NCBI RefSeq assembly: GCF_024662215.1 | Contig: NZ_CP096115.1 | Location: 186,001-250,000, forward strand | DNA length: 64,000 bases | Source: Methanoplanus endosymbiosus | Lineage (GTDB): Archaea; Halobacteriota; Methanomicrobia; Methanomicrobiales; Methanomicrobiaceae | Direction: 5' to 3' | In this document: positions 35,721-44,495 of the stretch, one piece after another | Numbering within the stretch: the first letter of the stretch is position 1 | Layout: each line of letters begins with the position of its first letter | Translations under genes and position numbers: made by a program | The notes under the pieces: model-generated | The model's database searches: none | The model's input: only the letters and a program-made list of their open reading frames with translations | Told to the model about the DNA's origin: nothing

Positions 35721-36617
35721 ATGTCTGACGATGGTTATCTCACTGCGATGGTGGACGGGGAAGAAGTCCCTTATGATCCTGAGCAGCTGAGGAAAATAAA
35801 GGAACACCCCTGTTACAGCAAGGAAGCCTGCCATAAATTCGGCAGGATGCACCTGGCTGTTGCACCTGACTGCAATATTCAGTGCAATTACTGTGTTCGC
35901 AAATACGACTGTGTGAATGAGAGCCGTCCAGGCGTGTGCAGTAAAGTCTTAAATCCAAAGGAGGCACTTGACCTTGTAAGGGTTGTTATGGACAAATTCC
36001 CGTACATAAAAGTAATTGGCATTGCAGGGCCGGGAGAACCCCTTGCAAATAAAGAGACATTTGAGACCCTTAAGCTCTTAAAAGAGGAGTTTCCAACGCC
36101 TATTAAATGCCTAAGCTCAAACGGGCTTATGCTTCCGGAGTCCATTGACAAGCTTATAGAGTATGATGTTGGCAATGTTACTGTCACGTTAAATGCGGTT
36201 GATCCTGAGATCGGCGAGAAGATCTACTCCTTTGTTGAGTGGGATGGTAAAAAACTTCACGGCAGAGAGGCTGCTGAAAAACTTCTCTCACAGCAACTCA
36301 AGGGAATTGAGATGGCCGTTGCAAACAAAATGCTTGTCAAGATCAATACGGTCTATATTCCAGGTATAAACGATCATCATATCGTTGATATTGCAAAGAC
36401 TGTAGGTGAGATGGGTGTATATACATTCAATCTGATACCCGTAATTCCGCAGTACAAGTTTAAGGATATCATTCCTCCGACCGGGAAAGACAAAAAAGAG
36501 ATGCAGGACGCATGCCTTCCATATGTCCGCCAGATGAGGCACTGCAAAAGATGCAGGTCTGATGCAATCGGACTTTTGGGAGAAGATGTTCAGGATTGTC
36601 TTTTTGAGCGGAAATAA
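35721..36617 (+). CDS. nifB: NifB-type radical SAM protein (FeMo-cofactor precursor synthesis)
   Basis: A 298-residue radical SAM enzyme. The [4Fe-4S]-SAM motif CNIQCNYC (CX3CX2C) follows the NifB-typical MHLAVAPD, and further Cys residues (YDC, GVC) follow closely. GIAGPGEPLAN is the SAM-binding glycine region. The C-terminal CKRCRSDAIGLLGED is characteristic of NifB. The protein is the short form without the NifX-like tail, as in methanogens. NifB builds the 8Fe-9S-C core of nitrogenase cofactor. No other nif gene lies in the window. Confidence 0.9.
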   Translation: MSDDGYLTAMVDGEEVPYDPEQLRKIKEHPCYSKEACHKFGRMHLAVAPDCNIQCNYCVRKYDCVNESRPGVCSKVLNPKEALDLVRVVMDKFPYIKVIGIAGPGEPLANKETFETLKLLKEEFPTPIKCLSSNGLMLPESIDKLIEYDVGNVTVTLNAVDPEIGEKIYSFVEWDGKKLHGREAAEKLLSQQLKGIEMAVANKMLVKINTVYIPGINDHHIVDIAKTVGEMGVYTFNLIPVIPQYKFKDIIPPTGKDKKEMQDACLPYVRQMRHCKRCRSDAIGLLGEDVQDCLFERK

Positions 36618-36725
36618 CTTATGAATTTTAAATCCGGAAATGTTTCTGAAATATTTCCGGGTAATAATTTATAACTCATTCTTTTCAACCGGAATTTAGA
36701 TTAACTTTTTTATTCATTATATTCT

Positions 36726-37427
36726 ATGGACCGTGTCATAGATTCATTACGCTTTGAACTCCTGAGTAATACCGATCCATCGGTTGCAGAAGGGCATCAG
36801 AAATTTTTTAAAGAAGGGGCAAAGTTTTACGGTGTTAAAACCTCCGTTGTGCATAAGATCTCAAAGAAATATTTTAAGACCGTTAAGGGACTTGATAAAC
36901 CGGAAATTTATGAGATCTGTGAGGAGCTTTTTAAATCCGGATATACAGAAGATTTCTTTGTAGCCTGTGACTGGCTGCCCCTGACATCAGGAAATTTTGA
37001 GAGAGGAGATATAAAGATCTTTGAAAGGTGATAGAGAGTTATGTTGACAACTGGGCGAAATGCGATACATTCTGCAATCATACAGCTGGGGATTTTCTGG
37101 TGCTCTTTCCGGATGAAGTTTCTCATCTTAAAAACTGGGCACAGTCTGAAAACCACTGGATGAGAAGGGCTGCGGCTGTATCGCTTATTATTCCGGCAAA
37201 GCGTGGTGAATTTCCGGATGATATCTTTGAAATTGCTGATATTTTACTTGAGGATGAGTATGAAAGGATACGGCTGGCTTTTGAAGGATCTGGCAATTAC
37301 AGGGCAGAAGGATGTCTTTGATTATATCATGAAAAATAAGAGGATTCTGCCGAGGGTATCGCTTCGGTATGCCATAGAAAGGATGCCAAAGGAAATGAGG
37401 GCCGAAGCGATGGAGAAAGACTGGTGA
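36726..37427 (+). pseudogene. AlkD-like DNA alkylation repair protein, two frameshifts
   Basis: Three reading frames in turn encode one HEAT-repeat protein of about 233 residues. Frame one (36726-37028) ends KIFER; frame two continues IESYVDNWAKCDTFCNHTA and RRAAAVSLIIPAKRG; frame three continues KGYGWLLKDL to the end at 37427 (RYAIERMPKEMRAEAME). The first shift, near 37028, is explained by loss of one G: AGGTGATAGAG where AGGTGGATAGAG would keep the frame and give the conserved Trp. The second lies near 37260, where a two-base loss (or equivalent) is needed. The family (Pfam DNA_alkylation) removes alkylated bases. The gene is probably dead, unless these are sequencing errors. Confidence 0.8.
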
Positions 37428-37440
37428 AATAAACTATCAT

Positions 37441-39747
37441 TTATATTTTTCTTGCAACCGCAAAAATTCCTGTGATAGTTCTGTCATCATTCCGGTACAC
37501 CGATACATTGTAGGATACTTTTATGAGACTGCCGTTTTTGTGTTTAATCTCAAGTCTGTAATCAATAAGTGATCCGTTTTTATAAGCTGTTTTATATCCG
37601 TGACTGGCTCTCTCCGGATCGCTGAAATAATCTGAGAAGTCATTCCCTATCAGTTCTTCGCGGTTATATCCGGTAATCTCTTCACAGGCTGAATTGACAT
37701 CATTGATCTTACCTGCCGGGCTGATCAGTACAAGGGCATCCGGGCAGATCTCAATCAGTCCTCTGTGATATTTGTTTGACTTTTTCAGGTGGTTTTGTGC
37801 TTCAATTTTCTTTATGGTATTGATCAGATTTGTAATGACTGACTCTATCGCAGTTTTAGAATAGTCCGGTATATCTGTTATTTTGTATGAATATATCAGG
37901 TAGCAGCCATAATTTGACCTTTTATTCTTTATCGGAATCATTATTGCGGATTTGATCTCCTCCAGTATTTCATGCCGGAAAGTTATACCTTCGGGATCTT
38001 TGTGTCCGGATATTATGGTTGTACCTGAATCTGCCAGTGCACCAAAACTGGAATCCTTATTATACTGTGAGCAGAATGGATTTGTTATTTCATCAGTGTT
38101 TCTGGATTCAACAAGCTTTAAATCTCCTGATTTTGGATTCATTTCATAATATAAGCCGAATTCCATATCAAGAATTGACAATAGTGAATCCAGGCAATAT
38201 GACGTGGCTTCAGATTTTCCGGAGGACTCTGATAATCTGAGGGCGATATCCTTCTGCATTTCAATATTTTTCTCGATCTTTTTTCTTCTGTCAATGTCCT
38301 GCAATATTCCTGTAGCACTTACAAGTGTTGCCATATTGTCCCTTATTGTTGTGGTATTGGTATATGAGATCCATCTCCAGTTTCCGTTACTGCACAGTAT
38401 CCGGAATTCACATATGATATGAGCAATATCCCCTTCAATGAAGCACTTTCTCTTCTTCATTAAATAACTGTAATCCTCAGGGTGGATCATATGGTCCCAG
38501 TTTTTTAGGCTTTTGGAGAAATCTTTTGATGAATAGCCAATAATTTCAAGGGCGTTTTTATTCAGAAAGATGGTTTCTTTCTTATAATTGATATCGCACG
38601 TTCCCAGATCAGCAGCATTCATAATGAAATTTAATTTTGTTTCATTTTCACTCAGTTCATATTTTACTGTTCTGATCTCTTTAATTAATTCATTGAGATG
38701 CTCTTCAGTATCTCTCTGTTTCAGTATCTCTCTGAAAAGTTTTTTATTAACTGTCTGAAGTTCTTTTGTTCTTTTTTTAATGAGTTCTTCAAGGTTATTT
38801 TTATATACTTCAAGCTTCTCTTCAGCATTCTTTAGTTCACTAATGTCCCTGCCTGTTGCCTGATATTCCATTAATATGTTATTGATGTCAAAAATTCCTT
38901 TTATGTTCCACTCTATGTGCCTGACTGTGCCTTCGTAGTTTAAGGATTTTAGTGTTATTTTTTTTACTGGTTTTTCCAGTGATATTTCATCAAATATCTC
39001 TTCCAGAACTGTATCTCCATCCACAATTACCGGGTTGAATTTCAGTCCTGCTACTTCATCCTCTTTTTTATGAATGTACCTACAAAATGCTTTGTTTGTG
39101 AATGTTATTGTCATATCCGGAAGTAAACGGCAGACATACTCCATCTGATTTTCAAGTATATTTCTATATTGGCAGTCTCCGGTTTCGGGTGATGATATAT
39201 TATCTTTGAATTTGGTATTATCAATAAGTACAATGGTAAATCCCTTTGCCCGTTCCTCAAAAATAGTCGGAATTAATCTTATGAACAGATAATATTCTCT
39301 GCCATTTATTGTGGCGCCAATATGTTTTGTTGACATTTCCCCGTTGATTGTTTTTTTATATTGAATTTTTAAATGTGGATCATTAAACAGAGGCATCTGT
39401 ATTGAATCCAGGTCATAATCTATGATCTGTTTTTGATTAAATCCGGAAATTTTATAGAATGCCTCGTTTGCGTACCGGATTTTTAAATTTGAGTTTACAA
39501 TTATATATGGATTGCAGAAAAAATTTTTAACCGTTGTTTCAGAAATTCTTTTTGACGGATAATATTTTTTTGAACTTCCTGATTTTTTAATATCAACATT
39601 TCCTTTGAGATGGAGTATGCTGAGATATTTTGATACTGTATTTCTGTGCAGGTTGATCCGGTTTGATATCTCATTTATGCAGATGCCGTCTTCACAATTA
39701 TCAATTATCTCTTTTATCTGTTGTAAATCCTTGAATTCTATCCCCAT
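37441..39747 (-). CDS. Winged-helix regulator with multiple PAS and GAF domains
   Basis: A 768-residue soluble protein. The N-terminal 65 residues form a helix-turn-helix (ICINEISNRINLHRNTVSKYLSILHLKGNV). Two PAS domains (about 75-180 and 195-300), a coiled coil (about 305-375, KNNLEELIKKRTKELQTV), a third PAS (about 375-490), a GAF-like domain (about 500-645) and a fourth PAS (about 650-765) follow. No histidine-kinase or other output module is present, so the output is presumably DNA binding. It is transcribed divergently from the chemoreceptor-CheW genes across a 221-base region, and could control them; that is inference. The start with the HTH at the very N-terminus is sensible. Confidence 0.85.
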   Translation of the reverse strand: MGIEFKDLQQIKEIIDNCEDGICINEISNRINLHRNTVSKYLSILHLKGNVDIKKSGSSKKYYPSKRISETTVKNFFCNPYIIVNSNLKIRYANEAFYKISGFNQKQIIDYDLDSIQMPLFNDPHLKIQYKKTINGEMSTKHIGATINGREYYLFIRLIPTIFEERAKGFTIVLIDNTKFKDNISSPETGDCQYRNILENQMEYVCRLLPDMTITFTNKAFCRYIHKKEDEVAGLKFNPVIVDGDTVLEEIFDEISLEKPVKKITLKSLNYEGTVRHIEWNIKGIFDINNILMEYQATGRDISELKNAEEKLEVYKNNLEELIKKRTKELQTVNKKLFREILKQRDTEEHLNELIKEIRTVKYELSENETKLNFIMNAADLGTCDINYKKETIFLNKNALEIIGYSSKDFSKSLKNWDHMIHPEDYSYLMKKRKCFIEGDIAHIICEFRILCSNGNWRWISYTNTTTIRDNMATLVSATGILQDIDRRKKIEKNIEMQKDIALRLSESSGKSEATSYCLDSLLSILDMEFGLYYEMNPKSGDLKLVESRNTDEITNPFCSQYNKDSSFGALADSGTTIISGHKDPEGITFRHEILEEIKSAIMIPIKNKRSNYGCYLIYSYKITDIPDYSKTAIESVITNLINTIKKIEAQNHLKKSNKYHRGLIEICPDALVLISPAGKINDVNSACEEITGYNREELIGNDFSDYFSDPERASHGYKTAYKNGSLIDYRLEIKHKNGSLIKVSYNVSVYRNDDRTITGIFAVARKI

Positions 39748-39968
39748 TTTTAGATTCTCCTTTAAACCCGAATTTGCAGAATTATCTTATCTGTTGTGCC
39801 CGGCATATAGTTTGTGCATCAGTAGTATATATTTGATATGCTTTCCAATATTGCATTACCAAGTATTGGATTATATCTGGCAGGTATTGGTGTATCCACA
39901 TGATTGATCCAATTTAGGTGTTTGTCTGAATTTCATCTTAAAAAGAGAAGGATTTGGGAGGTTTGTTA

Positions 39969-42900
39969 ATGGAAGAAAATCTTAAATTAAAACTGGAAAA
40001 GACAGAAAGAGAGAATAACGAACTGAAGAATAATTTGTCATTGTATAAATCAATTCTGGATGCTGTGCCGTTTCCAATCTCTGTAACAGATATGGATATG
40101 AACTGGATTTATATGAATCCGGCAACTGCAAGGATGGCAAATGTTGATCCTGAAAGAGCAAAGGGAACACATTGCAGCAGCTGGGGTACTGCCATCTGCA
40201 ATACTGAAAACTGTGCTTTTAAACAGCTCCGTCGGGGCAAAAATGATGCCTTCTTTGACCAGACCGGGCAGAATTTCAAATGCAATATGGCATATGTCCG
40301 CAATGAAAGCGGGCAGGATATCGGCATGATGGAAATTGTTCAGGATGTTTCTGATATGGTTCGTGTCACTAATTACCTGAACAATGAAGTATCTAAGGCT
40401 GCGGAAAATCTTGAACTCCTTGCAGACGGAAATCTTGACTTTAAACTGGATGTTGCAGAAGCAGATGAGCACACTCGTGAAGTGAGGGATCAGTTTGTAC
40501 TTATAAATCAGTCAATCGGCAAGGCACGTGATGCAGTACAGCTTCTTGTTGAAGATTCTGTCATGCTTGGAAAAGCCGGAGTTGAAGGCAGGCTTGATAC
40601 AAGGGCTGATGAATCAAAGCATAACGGTGAGTTCAGAAAGATTGTTCTGGGCGTTAACAATACGCTTGATGCAGTTGTTGACCCACTGAACCTTGCAGCC
40701 GAAAATCTGGACCGTATCAGTAAGGGTGATATTCCTGAAAAGATTACTGTACAGCTGAATGGTGATTTCAATAAGATTAAGGATAATCTCAACCAGTGTA
40801 TTGATGCTGTAAACCTGCTTGTTAAGGATGCCGGCATGCTCGCAGAAGGTGCGATTGAGGGCCGGGTTGACATACGTGCGGATGCCACACGCCACAGAGG
40901 CGACTTCAGAAAGATTGTTGTCGGTGTGAATGACACCCTTGCAGCCATTGAGACTCCTGTTAAGGAGATAACTGAAATTACAAAGAATTTTGCTGTCAAT
41001 GACTACACCAGAAAGGTTGAAGGGCACTATAAAGGCACTTTTGCCGAGGTTGCAGGGGCTGTCAATGAAGTTTATGATACCATTAATCTTGCCCAGAGGG
41101 TTGCCGGAAATATTGCAGCCGGTGATCTCAGAGATCTCAGTCAGTTAAAATCGCTTGGTAATGGTGCAGGTAAACTGTCACAGAATGATAAGCTTGTCCC
41201 TGCCTTTATTGGTATGATTGAGGTCATGAAGGCATTTGATATAGAATTTGGCAGACTTGTAAACTTTGCCGCTGAAGGTAAAACTGCAATGCGTGCAAAT
41301 GCCTCGGAATTCAATGGAATATACAGTAATATTATTACCGGTGCAAACCAGGTTCTGGACAATATCTTAACTCCACTCAATGAAGGTTTTGATGCTCTGG
41401 ATCGTATATCGCACGGTAACATTGAGCTGATGACAAAGGTGTATAATGGTGATTATGAGGACATCAAGAATAATATCAATGCTATAGCATCTGTTCTTCA
41501 GGAGTTTAAGGCTGAATTCAATAAAGTAGTTCAGTACGCCAATGATGGTGACATTAACAAACGCCTCGATTCATCGAGATTTGAGGGTGCATATGCTGAA
41601 GTCATTGACGGAGCAAATCAGGTTCTGGATAACATCTTAACCCCACTCAATGAAGGCTTTGATGCACTTGAAAGGATTTCACACGGCAATATTGATCTGA
41701 TGACAAAGACCTATAAAGGTGAATATGAGAATATCAAGAAAAATATCAATGGCATAGCTCTGGTTCTTCAGGAGTTTAAGGCTGAGTTCAATAAAGTAGT
41801 TCAGTACGCCAATGATGGTGAAATTGACAAGCGCCTCGATTCATCAAGATTTGAGGGTGCATATGCTGAAGTCATTGACGGAGCAAATCAGGTTCTGGAT
41901 AATATCTTAACCCCGCTCAATGAAGGCTTTGATGCACTTGAAAGGATTTCACACGGCAATATTGATCTGATGACAAAGACCTATAAGGGTGAATACGAGA
42001 ATATCAAGAAAAATATCAATGGAATTGCACTTGTTCTTCAGTCCTTTGAAAAAGAGCTTAATGTTCTGATTAAGGCAGCAGCTGACGGAAATTTGGATAA
42101 ACGTGCCGATGCCTCACAGTTTGAAGGAGCTTATGCCAATGTGATCAATGGAGCCAATGCTATCATGGAAGCAATTGATGTGCCCGTGCAGGAGACACTG
42201 CGTATGGCCGGTGCATATGAGGCATGTGTATTCGATACCCGCGTTAATGAGAATATTGTTGTCAAAGGTGATTTCCTTAAACTCAAGAATGCCCTTAACA
42301 ATGTTGGTATTGCCGTTGGTTCAATTGTCCTTGAGATTCAGCGTATTGCTGATGAGTTTGAAGCCGGGCACTTTGATACCCGTGTTGATGAGAAACTCAG
42401 GGTCGTTGGAGATATTATTGCCATCAAAGAGGGTCTGAACAATGTCGGTGAGGTTGTTGCCGGAACAATTTCAGATGTAAAAGTTGTTGTTGATAAGGTT
42501 GATCAAAGTTCCAATGAGGTCAGTAAGGGTACTGATGAAGTATCAAAAGCCGCTGAAGGAGTTGCTACCACAAGTCAGAATGCAGCAGCTATGACCAAGG
42601 AACTGCTTGGAAGAATTGAAGGTATAAACCAGCAGATTGGTGAACTTTCAGCATCCAACGAGGAGATTGCAGGCACTTCACAGGAAGTTCTGAAACGTGC
42701 AAATGAAGTTGTCGAAATCGGTAAAGAGGCACAGCGTGCTGGTGATGATGCAAATGCAAAGATGGGCAATGTTGAAGTGATTGCAAAACAGAGTGTGGAT
42801 GAGATAAACAGCCTTACCGAACAGGTCAAGGAGGTTAATAACGTCGTCAAACTCATAAACGATATAGCAAGTCAGATTAATCTGCTGGCTCTGAATGCAG

Positions 42901-43391
42901 CAATTGAAGCCGCCCGTGCGGGCGAACATGGGCGTGGATTTGCTGTTGTTGCCGGAGAAGTCAAGAATCTTGCGGCTGAAGCACGTGAAGCAACCGGAAA
43001 TATCGAGAAGGTTGTTTCGGCGGTTCAGGCAAGCAGTGAGAAGACTGCCAGTGCAATCAACAATGCAAATGAAGAAATTGTTGACGGAGTTACCAGTGTG
43101 AATACTGCAATTGGAGCACTTAACAGGATTATTGAGAATGCAAGTCAGGTGACACTTGACATTAATGATGTCAACAGGGCTATTGGAGATCAGGCAAGTA
43201 TTGCCAATGATGTTGTTATTGCAACTGAAAACGGAATGAAGATGACAAAGGATGTTCAGGGTCAGGCAGAGGAGCTTGCAGCTCTGGCAGAGGAAGCCAG
43301 TGCTTCCATTGAGGAGATCGGCAGTGCCATTCACGAAGTGGGTGATCTCTCCGGCGGCCTTAAGCAGAATATGAATAAATTCAGAGTCTGA
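39969..43391 (+). CDS. Soluble chemoreceptor: Cys-rich PAS + HAMP-like array + MCP signalling domain (copy 1)
   Basis: A 1140-residue protein, starting at the ATG 39969 with GGGAGGT upstream; an in-frame TTG at 39954 is less likely. There are no membrane helices. A PAS domain (about 28-140) contains a Cys cluster ([15 protein letters not shown] and FKCNMAYV). Residues 145 to about 860 are an array of HAMP-like two-helix modules of about 45 residues, with exact 90-residue repeats ([19 protein letters not shown] three times). The C-terminal signalling hairpin has the tip [20 protein letters not shown]. It should signal through the CheW encoded 20 bases downstream. The Cys-rich PAS suggests a redox, gas or metal-cofactor sensor. 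Confidence 0.9.
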   Translation: MEENLKLKLEKTERENNELKNNLSLYKSILDAVPFPISVTDMDMNWIYMNPATARMANVDPERAKGTHCSSWGTAICNTENCAFKQLRRGKNDAFFDQTGQNFKCNMAYVRNESGQDIGMMEIVQDVSDMVRVTNYLNNEVSKAAENLELLADGNLDFKLDVAEADEHTREVRDQFVLINQSIGKARDAVQLLVEDSVMLGKAGVEGRLDTRADESKHNGEFRKIVLGVNNTLDAVVDPLNLAAENLDRISKGDIPEKITVQLNGDFNKIKDNLNQCIDAVNLLVKDAGMLAEGAIEGRVDIRADATRHRGDFRKIVVGVNDTLAAIETPVKEITEITKNFAVNDYTRKVEGHYKGTFAEVAGAVNEVYDTINLAQRVAGNIAAGDLRDLSQLKSLGNGAGKLSQNDKLVPAFIGMIEVMKAFDIEFGRLVNFAAEGKTAMRANASEFNGIYSNIITGANQVLDNILTPLNEGFDALDRISHGNIELMTKVYNGDYEDIKNNINAIASVLQEFKAEFNKVVQYANDGDINKRLDSSRFEGAYAEVIDGANQVLDNILTPLNEGFDALERISHGNIDLMTKTYKGEYENIKKNINGIALVLQEFKAEFNKVVQYANDGEIDKRLDSSRFEGAYAEVIDGANQVLDNILTPLNEGFDALERISHGNIDLMTKTYKGEYENIKKNINGIALVLQSFEKELNVLIKAAADGNLDKRADASQFEGAYANVINGANAIMEAIDVPVQETLRMAGAYEACVFDTRVNENIVVKGDFLKLKNALNNVGIAVGSIVLEIQRIADEFEAGHFDTRVDEKLRVVGDIIAIKEGLNNVGEVVAGTISDVKVVVDKVDQSSNEVSKGTDEVSKAAEGVATTSQNAAAMTKELLGRIEGINQQIGELSASNEEIAGTSQEVLKRANEVVEIGKEAQRAGDDANAKMGNVEVIAKQSVDEINSLTEQVKEVNNVVKLINDIASQINLLALNAAIEAARAGEHGRGFAVVAGEVKNLAAEAREATGNIEKVVSAVQASSEKTASAINNANEEIVDGVTSVNTAIGALNRIIENASQVTLDINDVNRAIGDQASIANDVVIATENGMKMTKDVQGQAEELAALAEEASASIEEIGSAIHEVGDLSGGLKQNMNKFRV

Positions 43392-43411
43392 GTAATTCTG
43401 AGGTAATAATT

Positions 43412-43921
43412 ATGGCAATAATTGATGTGGTCGAATATGAGATCGGCGGGACACGCTATGCACTCGACATCCATCTGGCACGTGAAATTGTTGAGATGAT
43501 GCCAATAACACCTGTTCCAAGAGCGCCTGATTATATTGCAGGCATAATAAATCTGAGGGGTGAAATAACCAACATCCTCAATTTAAACTGCCTGATGGGT
43601 CTTCCGATGCAGGAAAATCCGGAGAACCAGAAGATAATTGTGCTCGTTGCGGAGGCTACCGGAGGTTCAAATGTGGGAATTATTGTTGATAATGTCCACA
43701 GTGTCCTTCAGGTTCCGGAAGAGAATATAGAGCAGATGGATAATTCAATCTCCACTGAAGCCTATGTAAAGGGAATCATAAAAATTGGTGAGGATAAGAC
43801 AGGTGAAGAGAAGTCTCTGGTAATCTGGACGGATATATCAAAGATTCTCTCTGAGATTGTCGGAGTTAGTGATGTGGTGAATAACCCTGAGGAGGAGACG
43901 GGAAATATTACAGCTGCTTAG
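43412..43921 (+). CDS. cheW: CheW adaptor (copy 1)
   Basis: A 169-residue CheW, the SH3-like adaptor joining chemoreceptors to the CheA kinase. Typical segments are VEYEIGGTRYALDIHLAREI, YIAGIINLRGEITNILNL and GIIVDNVHSVLQVPEENIE. It follows receptor copy 1 by 20 bases, so it is probably dedicated to that receptor. It differs from copy 2 at only four residues (for example PRAPDY versus PRSPNY). It is somewhat longer than minimal CheW because of an acidic tail. Confidence 0.95.
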   Translation: MAIIDVVEYEIGGTRYALDIHLAREIVEMMPITPVPRAPDYIAGIINLRGEITNILNLNCLMGLPMQENPENQKIIVLVAEATGGSNVGIIVDNVHSVLQVPEENIEQMDNSISTEAYVKGIIKIGEDKTGEEKSLVIWTDISKILSEIVGVSDVVNNPEEETGNITAA

Positions 43922-43992
43922 ATCATAAGTCTGATTAATACAACGAAACCTCTGACAGGCTGACAGGTCTGTCTTAATATGATATCTGTTTT

Positions 43993-44036
43993 CCATGGGT
44001 GAAACGCCCTATGCCCGTGGGATATAATATATTTTT
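43993..44036 (+). terminator. Hairpin terminator after cheW copy 1
   Basis: CCATGGG (43993-43999) pairs with CCCGTGG (44014-44020, one T-G pair), followed by an AT-rich, T-ending run. The equivalent hairpin after copy 2 has a different stem sequence that still pairs (CCACAGG/CCTGTGG), so the structure has been kept by compensating changes. Confidence 0.7.
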
Positions 44037-44495
44037 CTCTTCTGTCTGTGGATATTTTTTTACTACCTAACTTCCCTACTTAATTAGGCACATTATTTCA
44101 ATGAATTGCAAATATATGTGCATGATTTTAGAATTAGGTGTGTTATTGTCCACTAAATTCAAATATGGTGGCCCATATGGTGTGCCTAAATTATAGATCC
44201 ATAGTTTTTGAAATAATGATCAATTTAAGCAGTAAATTCAATATTGGGGCTACTTTTGATCTATGTGCCTAAAATTCCGGGAGTTCAGGTTACTATAGTC
44301 TAAATACTTCTACAGGAATCAATGCCGGGCACATCTTGGTGTGCATCAAATTCATATATATGTTATGCCCTTCAATAATGCTTATCCGACTATCGTTTTA
44401 TATTGGTGCATATCATTAAGGGGCGATCGGGATAGTTTCGTCCCATAATAACTATCACATTTAAATGGGTAAACGGTCTGTCCGGAGGGTAAAAT
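44037..44495 (+). promoter_or_regulatory. Long intergenic region with three TGTGCCTAA motifs upstream of receptor copy 2
   Basis: The 459 bases hold no gene. The 9-mer TGTGCCTAA occurs at 44181-44189 and 44264-44272 on the plus strand and inverted (TTAGGCACA) at 44084-44092, spaced about 83-97 bases apart. A related ATTAGGTGTG lies near 44133. Repetition of a 9-mer three times in under 200 bases suggests a regulator's binding site. The ribosome site GGAGGGT precedes the ATG at 44496. No equivalent motif set is seen upstream of copy 1. Confidence 0.5.

Noticed and set aside
36726-37427. Programmed frameshifting in the AlkD-like gene
   Set aside because: There is no slippery heptamer or downstream structure at either site, and AlkD genes are not known to use recoding; mutation or sequencing error is simpler.
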